From positions 1,227,501 through 1,291,500 of the forward strand of contig JAIWQS010000236.1 of the NCBI GenBank assembly GCA_029891385.1: a DNA stretch of 64,000 nt. The letters run 5' to 3'. Each line of letters opens with the position of its first letter. Positions within the stretch are counted from its first letter, which is position 1. This DNA is from Erythroxylum novogranatense. Its lineage: Eukaryota > Streptophyta > Magnoliopsida > Malpighiales > Erythroxylaceae. Of this stretch, positions 38,671-51,211 are shown piece by piece. The notes below the pieces were generated by a model. It did not search any database. It was not told the origin of the DNA and was given only the letters and a program-made list of their open reading frames with translations. The position numbers were made by a program, and so were the translations under genes.

Positions 38671-41600
38671 TGTAACATCGCATCTCCGATGGGAAGGGTC
38701 TTTTCATAAATTGGGATGGGTTAGGAGTATTGAATTATATCTCGGCTTGAACATACAACTTATCGCCTCTATGATTGATGGTTTGTTGCACTTGCACATG
38801 GTAAACATGCATTCATGACATTTTCCTAAACAGGTTTCAAATTGAGATCTTTTATGAAATTTATGGGATAATTGTATTTGAAAAATTATTTAGACGCCAT
38901 TGATTGTTTTACATTTTAGGAATTTATAGGAATTTTTCCGAATTGTCCGGAGAAAATTCCCGGACCGGCAAAATCGTCGGTAAATGGCCTAAATGTGTTT
39001 TTGTTGTGGAAAATATGGTTTTCGTGTTTGAACAATTATTGGGAGTGGACTGTCATATGTTTTACAATTTTGGGCAATTTAGGTAATTTTCAAAAAAATG
39101 ATTCGGGGAAATTCCCGGAAATTTCGGATGAAAAATTTCAACAGATGACCGTGAGTGATCATTTTGTCTTTGAGCAGGATTGCCTAATGGCATGAGATTA
39201 GTGAATAAATGAGGTTAGGATAATATTCTAGTGCCATGATTAGAAATTAATTGGGATTAGCACTTAATTGCATATGATTAACCTTATTTTTGTCTTTTTC
39301 TTCCTTACTTGCCAAGTGTCTTTCTCATTTATTACTTTTGTCTCATTTTTCTCATCATCTACGACCTTCTCCTAGGATATTTTTAAAAACCTCATTTGGA
39401 AAACTTGACTCCTTCTCATCCGAAGCATTGTTTTTCTTCTTTGGTGTGGCTCTTCTCCTCCTTCGAATCCTCTTCTTCTTTTTCCATACAAGAAGGTTTT
39501 TCCTTGGTTCCTTGCTTGCTTCTCTCCACACATAGATCAAGTTGAAGCCTTGAGTTGATGATGGTCCTTGTGATGTTTGTGATAACCGTAGGTGAGGGTT
39601 GATATAGAAGTTGGTGTGAACTTGAAGATTGGAGGAAACTAGAGCTTGCAACTTGTTTGGTGAGCATTTATGTTTGTATTGCTTTTCTTTGGTAGGTAGA
39701 AGCCATTATGGGAAGCACTTATGCATTTATTTCATGATGATAAGGGTAGGTTTAAATGGGTTTAAATATATGCTTGTGTATGGATGAATGAATGAATAAG
39801 GTTTCCATTGATTTGACTTGGTTTTGGATTGAGTTTGCAAGGTTAGATGCATGGAAAAGTAATGAAAGTTAATTGTGTATGTGCTGCCAAAGTTTGTTTA
39901 AGTATACAAATAAATGTTGTGATAAGTTTGTGGCTGAATTAGAGGTTTAAGTGGATGCTTAGTGATGTGTTATTGATATTAGAAGTGATAGGAGTTAGGT
40001 TAATGTTGAAAGCTGGAAAATGAATCTTTGACCTATTGTAATGTTTTGATTATAACTAATTGTGTAGGTGAGCAAATGAGGTGAGGTTTGTGCCCAATGA
40101 AACTATGGGATGCTGGCTTCAACTTTGTATGAAATAGGTGATGTTAAATTGTAATGTTAGAAGGGTGAATCTTTGCATGGAAAGTTTCTGTTTGTAGGGT
40201 CTGTGAACAGTACCGCATATATGACCTGATTATTTTGCAGATTTTTCTAAATTAATTGAGATGGAATTAGGGAAAATGGGCTTCATGAAAGTTGAGGCAT
40301 ATTAAGTTAGCTTTCCATTGCCACTGATCTTGCTAATTTTCGAGTTGTATATTGGGAGAAATGAACTGATTACTATTGACTGGTTTTGAGCATTTTGATG
40401 AAACCTAGCCTAAGTGTTGAATTTGTGAGCTTGCGGATTGGAAGCAATTTTAGCAAATTATGTGAGCTGATTTGGTGTGAGTGATCTTATGAAAAGTTGC
40501 AGAGGAAGGAATTATCTTGAAAATGATATATGGTGTGTAATTTTTAGAGGTCAGATTTGGAAGTTATGATTTTTCAAACATTGAACCTGCATTAGGTTAT
40601 GAATTGCTGATCATGGCAGTAACTTGCATAACAGTTTTGAAATTGTTAGAAATTGAATTGGATTTTGAGTTCTTCATGAAAATTGAATTTTGAGATCTTA
40701 TCTTTTCAGGGATATAAGATTGTGATTTTTTTGACATTTGTGCTAAGTGAATTACTGTTTGGAAAATTACTGTCCAGATTGGTTGATTTCAGTAGACTGA
40801 TTCTTTGTTGAATTGTTTGACCTAGTTAGTTATGGAGTTTGATTTTGGGTTGTTCATGAAAGTTGTAGATGGCATTGTGAACTTATTGAGCATATTTATG
40901 TAGGAATTTTTGGGCTGAAGAATCAGAGAGTTATGGAATTTGCAATGTACTGTTTTGTTTTAATGGGATTTGATTAGGTAGTAGCTTTGAAGGGATTTTT
41001 GACACCCTTAGTGATAAAATTGATTTTTGTGGTCTTCTTGATAATTGTAGAGGTTTTTATGATCTTTCGAACAAGGTATAATTTGTATTTTTCTGAATTG
41101 TGTGCTAAGAGCTATGAGTGTTGGAAGTTGGATTAGAAATCAGGAAAAAGGGAATGGGATTGTGGAATCACGCCTTGGTCGCTAGAAATGACGCCTCGCC
41201 CTAGACGAGGCTCGGATGAACGGCATCGCTAGGGCGACGCCTCGCCCTAGCGACGAGGCAAGGCAGGTGCTATTTTAATTATTATTTGATTTTTTTGGTA
41301 TTTGGTGATTCTTTTGTCAATTTCTTTTCCATCCGACGTCCGATTGACCTGATTCTTGAATCATCGGATTTGTGAAATATTGAATTTCATTTTGTGAAAA
41401 ATTGGGAATTTTTAGACGGAAAATTGACGTGGCCCCGGGTAACGAAGCCGTTAATCACTGTTCTATTTAATTAGGGAACCTATAGAGGTCCGAATTGCGC
41501 ACCGTCAGTGCCATTGGATTTCTAATTTTTAAACGAAAAAAAATGGGATTAGGGCCGGGAATGTCATGAACATGCATTGTGCACCTGCAAATTGCTTCAT

Positions 41601-42852
41601 ATGCATTATTAAATAGTTCTGATTGGACAAAAGGTAATAGTTATATTTTCTGATTATCATAGAGGCACATTTGGAGCGTCGATCTACCGACGTTACTAAG
41701 ACTTCCAGATATTAGCTCGGAAGTACAGGTGAGTAACCTAGTTGGTTTCTCAAATTCCTGATTGCTTACATGCTCTATATGAATTACTTGTAAAGGTGAA
41801 TCTGTATGATCCTTTGGTGTGTTTAGGATCAAATTGCATGCTACTCTTGAATTGGATTGGACTATTACATGATTCTTTGAAATCTATTGGATTGAATTGC
41901 ATGCTTTTCTTTGTCTTGGATGGATCACGGTGTAAGGCGGGAGGCGATATCGGGCTTTATAGCCATAATTCTTGAATCCTTGAACCGCATCGCATGCATA
42001 AATGCATGATCGGATAATGGATGTGTCCCAGTTGCTACTATCTTGAAAAGAGCCTCAAGCTCTCACCTTTGTCTTGACAGGGCTTAACTTGGGGAGAAAT
42101 CTCGACGCGTCCCTACCATTTCTTGTTGAGCACTTGGCGCAACACTGAATAACTAAAAAGAGTCACATATGCATTGCATACACTTGAATGACTATTTTGT
42201 GACAATTATCGCTACGTGATGACATGAATTATCAGAAGCGTGATATGATACCGTAAAGTGTTACATGCTCATGTAAATTGTTACATGTTCCGCAAATTGT
42301 TATATAATGTCAGAAATCGTTATATTATACTGATGACTGAATATTACTGTATTATGCGGTACGCCATGTGCGTAATGCATGATTTGAGTGAACCATCGAT
42401 GATGGTTTCTCACTGAGTTCGCAAACTCACCCAACATTGCAAATATTTTCGAGGATCGAAGAGTACCCGTTAGACGCACGGAGTATAGTCTTGATTGCAA
42501 GTCAGAGTTAAGGTCGGGATCAGTTCACGTCTGCATTTGTGTCTTTTGAATTATATGTAAATTTGTATTTCCGCAAGGTTCGTACTGGTATTGCCGAGTG
42601 CCCGATTGATTAATGTTGTATTGTAATTTGATTACCGAAATAATGATCTGATTGAAAATGATTTCGTATTAGAACGTGCCCAAATTATTTACTGGTATTT
42701 GCGCACTCGATGGGATTTAAATATATATATGTATATGTATATTACCAAGTTTTAAACTGTTTTGACTGCTCTAGCATACCACCCTCGCGGGTCGCGGGCT
42801 CGGATATCACCGTCGATGTCGGGTTCAGGTCTCGTGGGAGTGGGATGCTACA
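38671..42852 (+). repeat. 3' LTR of the non-coding element
   Basis: Begins TGTAACATCGC and ends GGGATGCTACA. Near-identical to the 5' LTR to about 41,100, then clustered differences (for example ACTGG versus CTTTGG, TTACTGAA versus TTCTTTGAA) in the last 1.2 kb. The GC-rich cassette is at 41160-41275. Confidence 0.88.
41160..41275. repeat. GC-rich GCGACGCCTCGCC cassette, 3' LTR
   Basis: Repeats GCTAGGGCGACGCCTCGCC and CTAGCGACGAGG. More regular than the 5' copy. Confidence 0.75.
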
Positions 42853-42857
42853 TGCTC

Positions 42858-44340
42858 AACCCTGCATCTTGAACCTGCAACTCTCTAACTTTCTCCCTGA
42901 GTATCGGTCTCACTCAGAAGTTAGTTAGAAGGCAATCTGGCTCCTCCTGCTTCAAGCTTATCTTAAGCTTGACCATCTCTTCCAATAAAGGAAAATAAAT
43001 CGTCCGAACATGAGCAATCGAAGACTTCCTACTCAAAGCATCCGCCACTACATTGGCCTTGCCCAGATGATACTCAATCAGCAAGTCATAATCCTTGAGC
43101 AACTTGATCCACCTTCTCTGTCTCAAATTCAATTCCTTCTATCTCAATAAGTACTTAAGACTCTTGTGATCGGTGAAGATCCTCGTCTGAACTCCATACA
43201 GATAATGCCTCCAAATTTTCAAGGCAAAGATCACCGCTGCCAACTCCAAATCATGCGTCGGATAGTTCAGCTCATATGGCTTCAACTGCTTGAAACATAA
43301 GCAATCACCGGTCTCCCTGCATCAATACACAACCAAGACCCTTCCTCGAAGCATCACTATACACGGTATAATCCTCATCTCCCGAAGGCAGAATCAGAAT
43401 CGGAGCACTCGTCAATTTGTGCTTGAGCTCCTCAAAGATCCTCTGGCATTCATCACTCCAGATAAACTTCTGATTCTTCCTTAACAACTTAGTCATCGGA
43501 GTGACTATCATGGAGAATCCTTCCACAAATCTCTTGTAATAACTTGTCAAACCCAGAAAACTCCTCACCTCTGCTACACTCTTCGGTGCCTCCTAATTCA
43601 CCACAGCTTCTATTTTCTTTGGATCCACATGCACTCCTTGCTCTGAGATTACATGTCCAAGAAATGAAACTTCTTTCAGCCAAAATTCGCATTTACCGAA
43701 TTTGGCATACAACTCGTTCCTCCTCAGAGTCTCCAAAGCAATCCTCAAATGCTCTTCATGCTCCTTATCACTCTTGGAATATACCAATATATCATCGATA
43801 AAGACAATGATAAATTGGTCCAAGAAAGGCTTAAAGACCCAATTCATCAAATCCATAAATGCTGCAGGTGCATTTGTTAATCTAAAAGGCATAACCAATA
43901 ACTCAAAATGCCCATACCGAGTCCTGAACGCAGACTTTGGCACATCCGACTCCTTAATCCTCAAATGATGGTAACCCGATCTCAAATCTATCTTGGAGAA
44001 GATTTTCGCCCCTTGCAATTGATTAAACAGATCATCTATGCGAGGAAGCAAATATCAGTTCTTCACAGTGACCTGATTAAGCTTCCGGTAATCCACACAC
44101 ACCCTCAACGATCTATTTTTCTTCTTCACAAAAAGAACTGGAGCTCCCCAAGGTGAAGAGCTCGGTCGAATATACCCCTTTTCCAACAACTCCTCCAATT
44201 GCTCCTTAAGCTCTTTCGATTCCACCGAAGCCATCCGGTAAGGCGGAATTGAAATCGATGTCGTACCTGAAAAGAGCTCAATGGGAAACTCAATTTTCCT
44301 AACTGGCGGTAGTCCTGGCAATTCCTCGGGAAAGACATCC
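42858..44340 (-). pseudogene. Outer gypsy pol: reverse transcriptase and RNase H
   Basis: Read on the minus strand. RT begins near 44320 ([51 protein letters not shown]). After one in-frame stop near 44052 it continues as [27 protein letters not shown] and the catalytic box [10 protein letters not shown] near 43790-43805. The thumb is VSFLGHVIS. The RNase H region has [28 protein letters not shown] and, after frame changes at about 43133-43300, DYDLLIEYHLGKANVVADALSRK. Key catalytic Asp residues of RT are intact. Stops and frameshifts prevent translation. It is cut at 42857 by the large insertion and resumes at 30927. Confidence 0.9.
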
Positions 44341-44372
44341 GAGAATTCCCTGACTACTGGAATATCCTCCAG

Positions 44373-44936
44373 CTACCCTCTTTCTTCCCTAGTGTCTACC
44401 ACATAGGCCAAAAATGCCTCACAACCTCTTCTCATCATCTTTTCTGCTGTCAAAGCTGAAACAATTCTGGGCGGACTTGCTTTTCTGTCCCCAATAAACA
44501 CCACTCTTCTGTCGTTATCCAATTCAAATTCCACCGTCTTCTGCTTACAATCCAAACAGGCGTTGTACTTCTCTAAGGTGTCCATACCCAAAATCACATC
44601 TAATCCTCCCATCTTCAGTGGCATTAAGTCTACCACTAGAAGTTCTCCACCAATACATACCTCACAGTCCCTTTATACTTGACTGATAATAATATATTGG
44701 CCGATTGGAGTACTCACCATCAGTGGAGTATCCAAAGGGCTCATATTTCTATCACACATAGGTCTACTCGAGGAAACAAATGAATGAGTAGATCCTGGAT
44801 CAATCAAAGCAATCACATCATCAGAAAAGAGTCTAACCATACCAGTGACAACATTCGGAATGGTCTCTGCATCCTCCCGAGTCATCGCAAACACCCTCGC
44901 TAGTGCCTGCCCCCTGGGTCTCCCTGGAAGACTCAC
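44373..44936 (-). pseudogene. Outer gypsy aspartic protease region
   Basis: The minus strand gives VTGMVRLFSDDVIALIDPGSTHSFVSS, the retropepsin-like active site, with DPGS where DSGA is common. A stop near 44670 follows, then LMPLKMGGLDVILGMDTLEKYNACLDCKQKTVEF, the conserved second half. It lies between the gag zinc knuckle and RT, as expected. Confidence 0.85.
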
Positions 44937-45958
44937 CCTATTGGCTGCATCAGAACTTCTGTTGCAGTCCTTTGTCCCACAGTCTCTGCTTTCCTAGAAG
45001 CTTGCATCTGTGTTCCCTCTCTTCTGGACGGCTTGGGACACTCTCTAGCCAAGTGCCCTTTCTGTCCACAGTTGAAACATGCTCCTGATAATCTGTAACA
45101 TTCGCCTCCATGAAAACTGCCACAATGCTCACACTTAAGGACGGATAACCTGTCCCCATCTCCCTTTCTGTTGCCTCCTGCCGTAGAGGCCTGATGAGAA
45201 TAAGCAGGAGTCCTCTGCCTACTTGCACTACTTCTCCTCTCCTCTGACTGAATAGGGAAGCTCCTAGCACTCCTGTCAGGCATAGGGGTACTATTACTAC
45301 CTCCTTGAATCGCTCTCTTCCTTTTCTTCTTGTTCACAACTCTTGATATTCTCAATGTTCTCAACCCTCAAAGTTGCTTCAATCAACTGCTGGAAATCAC
45401 AGAAGTTCTGCACTATCACTTTCTCTCTAATGGCCAAATGCAGTCCCGACTCAAACCGACGACATCTAGCAGCCTCACTCAACATCAGATCCGAAGCATA
45501 CCTCGCCAACTGAGTGAACCGCCACTCATACTCACTGTAATCATCTCCTACAGTAAGGCGAGGAACTCCTTTGCTTCTGCTGAATGTATACCTCGAGACA
45601 GATATTTCTTCTGGCGAAAGCAAAGAAGTCCCGCCATGCCAACCCTACTAGTCTCATCGACTCCTCGCACAATCTCCCACTGTCTGAGCATCTCCACAAG
45701 TAGGTAGCAACATAAATGACTCTCTTGTCGTCCTCACACTCCATCTGATCCAAGACTCTCTCAGTCTTTCTCAGCCAAGTCTCAGCTTCTTCTGGATTAG
45801 TGGTCCCGTAGAAATGCACTGCTCCATACTTCCTCAATCTATCAAATCGTCTACCCTTTTTAGTTGAGGCTGAAGCAGAAGGCTGTGACATCTGACCCAA
45901 AGCCTGAACAAATGCCTGAGTGAACGCTTGAAACAACCTCGGATCCAGAGGAGGCACT
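44937..45958 (-). pseudogene. Outer gypsy gag, central and C-terminal part with zinc knuckle
   Basis: Read on the minus strand from 45958: gag core (QAFTQAFVQALGQMS, GTTNPEEAETWLRKTERVLDQMEC, then YEWRFTQLARYASDLM and RRFESGLHLAIREKV). A basic linker is followed by CEHCGSFHGGECYR and the CCHC knuckle CFNCGQKGHLAREC near 45030-45075. Frame changes occur near 45600 and 45330. The N-terminus lies at 50153-50318, beyond the solo LTR. Confidence 0.87.
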
Positions 45959-45963
45959 TGCTC

Positions 45964-48900
45964 TGTTGGACCCCGATCTTTAATTGGAATTTAGAAATAG
46001 TAAATAAAATTGAATGAGTGTTTTGTTTAAGTATTATGTTATAGATGAAATTATGCTTTAAGGAAATTTTGAGAAAAGAATTATGAGTTTTCAATGTATT
46101 TGATAATTGTGGAGATTGGTATGGGTTATGAAAGTTTAAGCGAATGAATTGATTGAAAAGTTAGTAGAAAATCAAGAAATAAAGAGAAAAGAGAGAATTT
46201 GAAAAATTAAGAAAGTTGACTTTTGGAGATAAAAAATTTGACTTGAGAGTTGACTTTTTGTTTGAGGCAAAATTTGAGAAAATTGTCTTCTGGAAACTTG
46301 TAGTTTATGTCAAGAGCTTTCTGTAGCCATAAAGTTTGATATTTTTCGATATCGAAAGTGAGAGTTATGATCAGTCAAAGTTCGATTGAAGTTTGACTTT
46401 TTGAAGAAAAGTTGACTTTTTTATTTAGGCAAAATTCGAGAAAATGATCAACATGAAAATTGTAGCCTATATCGAGAGCTTTTTGTGGACATAAAGTTTT
46501 ATATTTTTCGATGTCGAGAGTGAGAGATATAATTTTTCGAAGATATGCTTTGTTTTGAAAATGTTATTAAGTATAGATTTGTGTGTTCTATGCTTCGAGG
46601 CCACTCGTCGTATGAATTTAGTCTGAATTGGAGTAAGTAGTCTTCATGAAAGTTTTAGATGATGTTTTTATCTTTCCATTGATATAAAGTTTGAAATTTT
46701 TCGATATCGAGGCTAGGAGTTATGAGCGATTAAAAATTGGAAGTCGTTTAGGAAAAGCAGTTTTGGACAGAATCTTTGATTGAGGTTTTGACCCCTTTCA
46801 AGACCTAATTTGATTTTGAGTACTTCAGGGAAGTTGTAGAGCTTCCTTTGATCTTTTTATTGACACCAAATTTGTCAAATTCCGAGTTTGGGATAGAGAG
46901 ATATGATTGTGAAAAAGTTCGATTTTGAAGTTCCGATACTTTGTTTTTAATCCGATCCCTTTTGTAATCTTTTGCTTATAATTCCTTCGTCCGACATCCG
47001 ATTGATTTGATTCTCGAAGCGTTGGATTCCTAAGACGATTAATTTTATTTTCTTGAAGAATTATGATTTTTAGGAGATTAAATGGAAAGAGATTGATTGA
47101 ACCTAAGTGAAAGATTTGGTTATAGGTTATAAGTTGGATAATTTTCTGAACATGGTTCGGTATTTTGCGAATTTCAGGAGCTGTACAACTCCGATTGAGT
47201 TGATTCTTGAGGCCAAATAAATTTAAGATATAGGGATACAAATCATATGAAGGGATAGAAATTTAATTTCATCCCTAAGATTGTCTATTTCTGGACTGAA
47301 TGTATGTTAATGTTCAGTCTCGGATTTTGAGAAGGTCCGATAGTATTTTGGCTATAACTTCTTCGTTTTTTATCCGAATTGAGAGCGGTCAGTGGTGTTG
47401 GATTTGTATAATCTATAGGTATAATTTTCAAGAAGAAAGTTTATCCAAATTAGTTCGTTTAGATGCTTGAAAACAGGACGCAAGTTATTAGATTTTGAAA
47501 ATCCTGTGCAGGGGCAAACTTGTAAATAGGCCAATAAGTGAGGGCAAAATGGTCATTTACCCTCATTTTTTAAGTGACATGGCAGAGACTACATAGGGGC
47601 TATCGTTTTGTGTCCTGAAACTCACGAAAAGGAAGAGAAATAAAATAAAGAAATAAGAAGAAGAGAGAAGAAGAAACGTTGGAGAAGAAAGAATAGGATG
47701 AAGCAATCGGCTATGGTGGAAGGAAGGAGAAGAAAGATGAAGCAAGGTTTGATTTTTTATGGGTTTTTCTTAGAGATTTTCGTGGTTTCCAAGAGGAAAT
47801 GGGAGGAAGAAGATGAAAGCTTGTCTTGGAGCAAAAATAACGAAAATGGAGGAGAAAAAGGTAAGAGAGAGAAAGTTTGTGATTTTGAATTTTTGATGAG
47901 TTTATTGTGTTAGATGGCTTGGAAAGGTTATGAATTTAGGTTTTCTAAGGTTAATTGAAGAGAATAGGCTATGATTATGTTGATTTTATGAATTTGGGGT
48001 TTATGTCAAAGTTTGAAATTGGGAGTTTTTGAAATTGATGTTTTCTAAGCTCAAATTGAGAAATTAAGTTAATTATGATATTGAATTTGATTGAATTGGT
48101 TTAGGTTCAATTTGGGATTTGGGGATTTTAGAAATTAATGATGTACATATCTTGAAATTAGCATGAATTGATGACTTATGCATCAAATTGAAGAATTAAG
48201 TTATTTATGAGATTGAATTTTGATGAAATTGCTTTAGGGAATGTTAAATTGGAAGAAAGAAGGAGGCTTTGGAGCAATTGAGGCACAAAGCAAGTTGTTA
48301 GCATGGATATGAGGTGGGTAGTATATTTATATTTTGATTTATAAGCTATATGTGAATTTTGAAAATTAAAGAAAACAAAATTTGATTTTGATAAATTATT
48401 GTTGATAAAATGTTTGAAAAAGGATGTAAATGTTTGAAATTATGATTTGAAGGGTTAAAATGAGTTTTAGAAAATGCAAAATTATGAAATTCATGGTTTT
48501 CAAATTATTTGATTTATGATTTAAATGATTTAAAGAATTAGTGCATATATTGTGATGAATTTGATGAACATGTGATTTAAGTGAATTGCATTCGATTTGT
48601 TATATGAATTCATGTAGATATATGTTTGTGTCATTTATGACACATTATGATATGATATGAAAATTTAAAGAAAATTAAGATTTTGAAAAGTGTCTTGAGC
48701 AATCTGAAATTTCGTTTTGCTTATGTATATGTGGTTTGGTCAGTTCCTTTTGTGAGTCAGTACACTGTCTCTACTTGTTAAAGCCTTCTCTCGGCTGCCC
48801 GCAAGAGGCAATGGAGTTCCGATTATGGACTCCCTTCACGGCTACACTGAACCGCTATGCGGGAAAGTGTAGTACGTCCTGTTCACGGCTGCACAGGATC

Positions 48901-50152
48901 GCTTTGCGAGACTGTGCAGTATGTCCTGTTAGGATCGAAACCAAACCATTTTGAAATGTTATGTGCTTTTTGCTTTTGTTCATATTTGTGATGCATTGAA
49001 AATGTGTTGTATTCATGTATGCATGATTTGGAATGATTTGAGAATTTGAATGAGAAATTGAGCTTTGAAATCGAGAAATTTTTGGAAATTAGTAATAAAG
49101 AATTTGAAAATGTGGAAAGTTGAAGAAATAAGTTTTTGTTGAAAGATTTGCAAAATAACAAATTTTTTGAGAAACATTTTTGCTTATGTTTTAATTTATA
49201 AATATATTATCCACGAGCTTAGAGCTCACCCCTTTCATCCCCAATCTCCAGGTTTTAAGCAAGAGATCGGATGGAAGACAAGCATGACTTCATCCAATTT
49301 GTGCTTGTTCGTATTTATGTAAAATTTGATGTTCAGTATTGGATTTTATGGATGGTTAGAAAGCCAAGAAAGTGTATTTAGTCCAAATGTAAAGAATGTA
49401 TCTGATTATGCTGAAAATGAGTATGAATTGAATTTATGATATGTGTAAGTAAATTATGGAGTTATATATGAATTGAAATGTATGTGAATGGATTTGCTCG
49501 TGGCGATAAATGTATATGATTGTATTGTGTTAAGTATTGAGACTTTTGAAGTGTTAGGTATAGAATTGCGTTTGTTTCTGCTGAGTTTAGGACGGGAGGT
49601 CCGATGATGGTTGTTAAGGTTGGATGTGATTTTGTGATTTTAGAAGTGTGTTTTTATCATTGCAGAATTTTTGGGCTGTCAAAATACAGCCATTATGCTG
49701 CCGAAATTTCGGTAAAATGGGTAAAAAGGGTTTTAAAATGAATGTATAAGAAAATGATTAAGAAGTTAGTTTGGTAAAGATGAGATTTGCGTGATTAAGA
49801 CAAATTATATGAATTGAGTGTTATATGAGGATAAATTTCCAAAAAGGAAATTGTATGGTTTGAATGTGATTGAGTAAAGAGAAAAGGAATGAATGAGAGA
49901 AAGAAAAAAAATTATACTGGGTTTGGATAGTCTAGGTTCCCAACGCGAATGTGTTTATGTGTTCTTGATTGTTCTCGGATGTCGGCTCCGTTTGTGAAGT
50001 ATCGATTCCGCTTCGCTTCGTTTTGCTTCGGTACTTTTGTTTTTCGTTTCGTTTCAGCTATTGCTTTGTTTCCGCTTCGCTTTGCATTATGTCTTCCGCA
50101 TTTCGTTTTCCGTTTTCCGGTTGGGATCTGATTCCCGGATCGGGTCCCAACA
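45964..50152 (+). mobile_element. Solo LTR (4.19 kb), Ty3/gypsy
   Basis: TGTTGGACCCCGATC...CGGGTCCCAACA flanked by TGCTC (45959-45963 and 50153-50157). There is no internal domain and no second LTR. It interrupts the gag gene of the outer element. Features are many reiterated 'TTGTAG...TTTCGATATCGA.AGTGAGAGTTATGA' modules at 46280-47420, the CATCCGATTGATTTGATTCTCGA module near 46990, a purine-rich leader with donor-like AAAAAG|GTAAGAG at 47861, a variant of the CTCTCGGCTGCCCGCAAG box near 48790, the hairpin/ACCCC block near 49213, and an acceptor-like CTCCAG at 49251. A TTCGCTTCGTTTTGCTTCG-rich stretch lies near its 3' end (50000-50120). Confidence 0.9.
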
Positions 50153-50157
50153 TGCTC

Positions 50158-50318
50158 CTGCGAAATCGGAGACTCCTGAGTCTGCGATGGCAAAGGAGCC
50201 CCTGAAGCGTCGGCATTTCACAGGCTCTTGACTCATCAGTCCTTTCCTCTCTAGTCGGAGAGTCAGGTGTAATAGATCCTTGCAAATCTCCTCGTGTCCT
50301 TCTACGAGGTGGCATCAT
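50158..50318 (-). pseudogene. Outer gypsy gag N-terminus
   Basis: Starts at the ATG complementary to 50316-50318 (MMPPRRRTRG), the usual basic start of plant chromovirus gag. The frame runs to the solo-LTR insertion. The PBS lies about 160 bp upstream on the minus strand. Confidence 0.8.
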
Positions 50319-50479
50319 ACTCCTTCAAAGGTAAACACTAAGGATTAGCTACATAGCAATCTGAATTCCTACATGTATGCATGATATGCATGTCACTTAA
50401 TGGAATCAATCAATGCAACAATTAAGCATATATCACACAGTTCATCCTATTTGCATTCTAAGCCGAGGACACTACACCC

Positions 50480-50497
50480 AACCTGGCTCTGATACCA
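50480..50497 (-). other. Primer-binding site, initiator tRNA-Met
   Basis: On the minus strand TGGTATCAGAGCCAGGTT lies 4 bases inside the LTR end, an excellent match to the 3' end of plant initiator tRNA-Met. Confidence 0.92.
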
Positions 50498-51211
50498 AAC
50501 ATGTTGGGCCTGGGTCCTGGATCCCTAATCCCGAGGTGGCCCCTCGGCCTACGCCAGTGACGAGCTCCCTAACATAACAGACCCGATCCCAACATCCATA
50601 CATAATTCACAAACATACATACACATATTCTACACATGCATTCCATCTATGAAGTAAACACCTCATAAACCAAGGGGCTTCATGCCATAACAACCCGAAA
50701 GAAAATAAACAAGTATTCTCAAAATAACATAATACAAAATAAAGTTTAAATCCAAAATACATGAATATGCTCCACGATGATATGCTTGGCGGGCTAACTA
50801 AAATACTAACTTAATACAAAGCTCCTAACTAGCTTGAAGTTTCCGATGCCTTGCAAGATCAGCAATTGCCTCGTTCTGCACCTAAGGAGGGAAAGTAATG
50901 GGTTGAGCTACACAGCTCAGTGGCTAATATAGTTATAGCCATCGGCAACTAGCACAAATTCAGGCATATGTATGTTTATATATATATATATATGCGATCA
51001 TTCTAGCACACACGTGCTAACCAAACAGTTTACGCATTCAGCAATATTGAATTCAGCTCACAAAACATGTCACAAGTATGTTTTATAGAGATCAAATCAA
51101 ATATGCAATACAAATCATAAGGCGCGAGGGTTTCATGGAAACAAAAGGAAGAAACCTGAAGTTTACATCCTGAACAAAATAAGTCCATTCGGAGCTCATA
51201 AGCACAAGCGG

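Larger units (their letters stand above)
30928..42852 (+). mobile_element. Non-coding LTR element with about 4.17-kb LTRs
   Basis: Complete by structure: TSD TGCTC (30923-30927 and 42853-42857), 5' LTR 30928-35092 (TGTAACATCCC...GGGATGCTACA), degenerate PBS at 35093, internal region 35093-38655, PPT-like TTAGGAGGGGAGAAT ending at 38670, and 3' LTR 38671-42852. The LTRs are nearly identical over their first 3 kb. The internal region codes for nothing recognisable, so the element resembles a LARD-type non-autonomous retrotransposon, moved by proteins from elsewhere. The host pol frame continues across the TSD. Confidence 0.9.

Noticed and set aside
45297..45707. Plus-strand ORF of 125 codons
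   Set aside because: It is the antisense of the gypsy gag, whose minus-strand reading has clear gag motifs.
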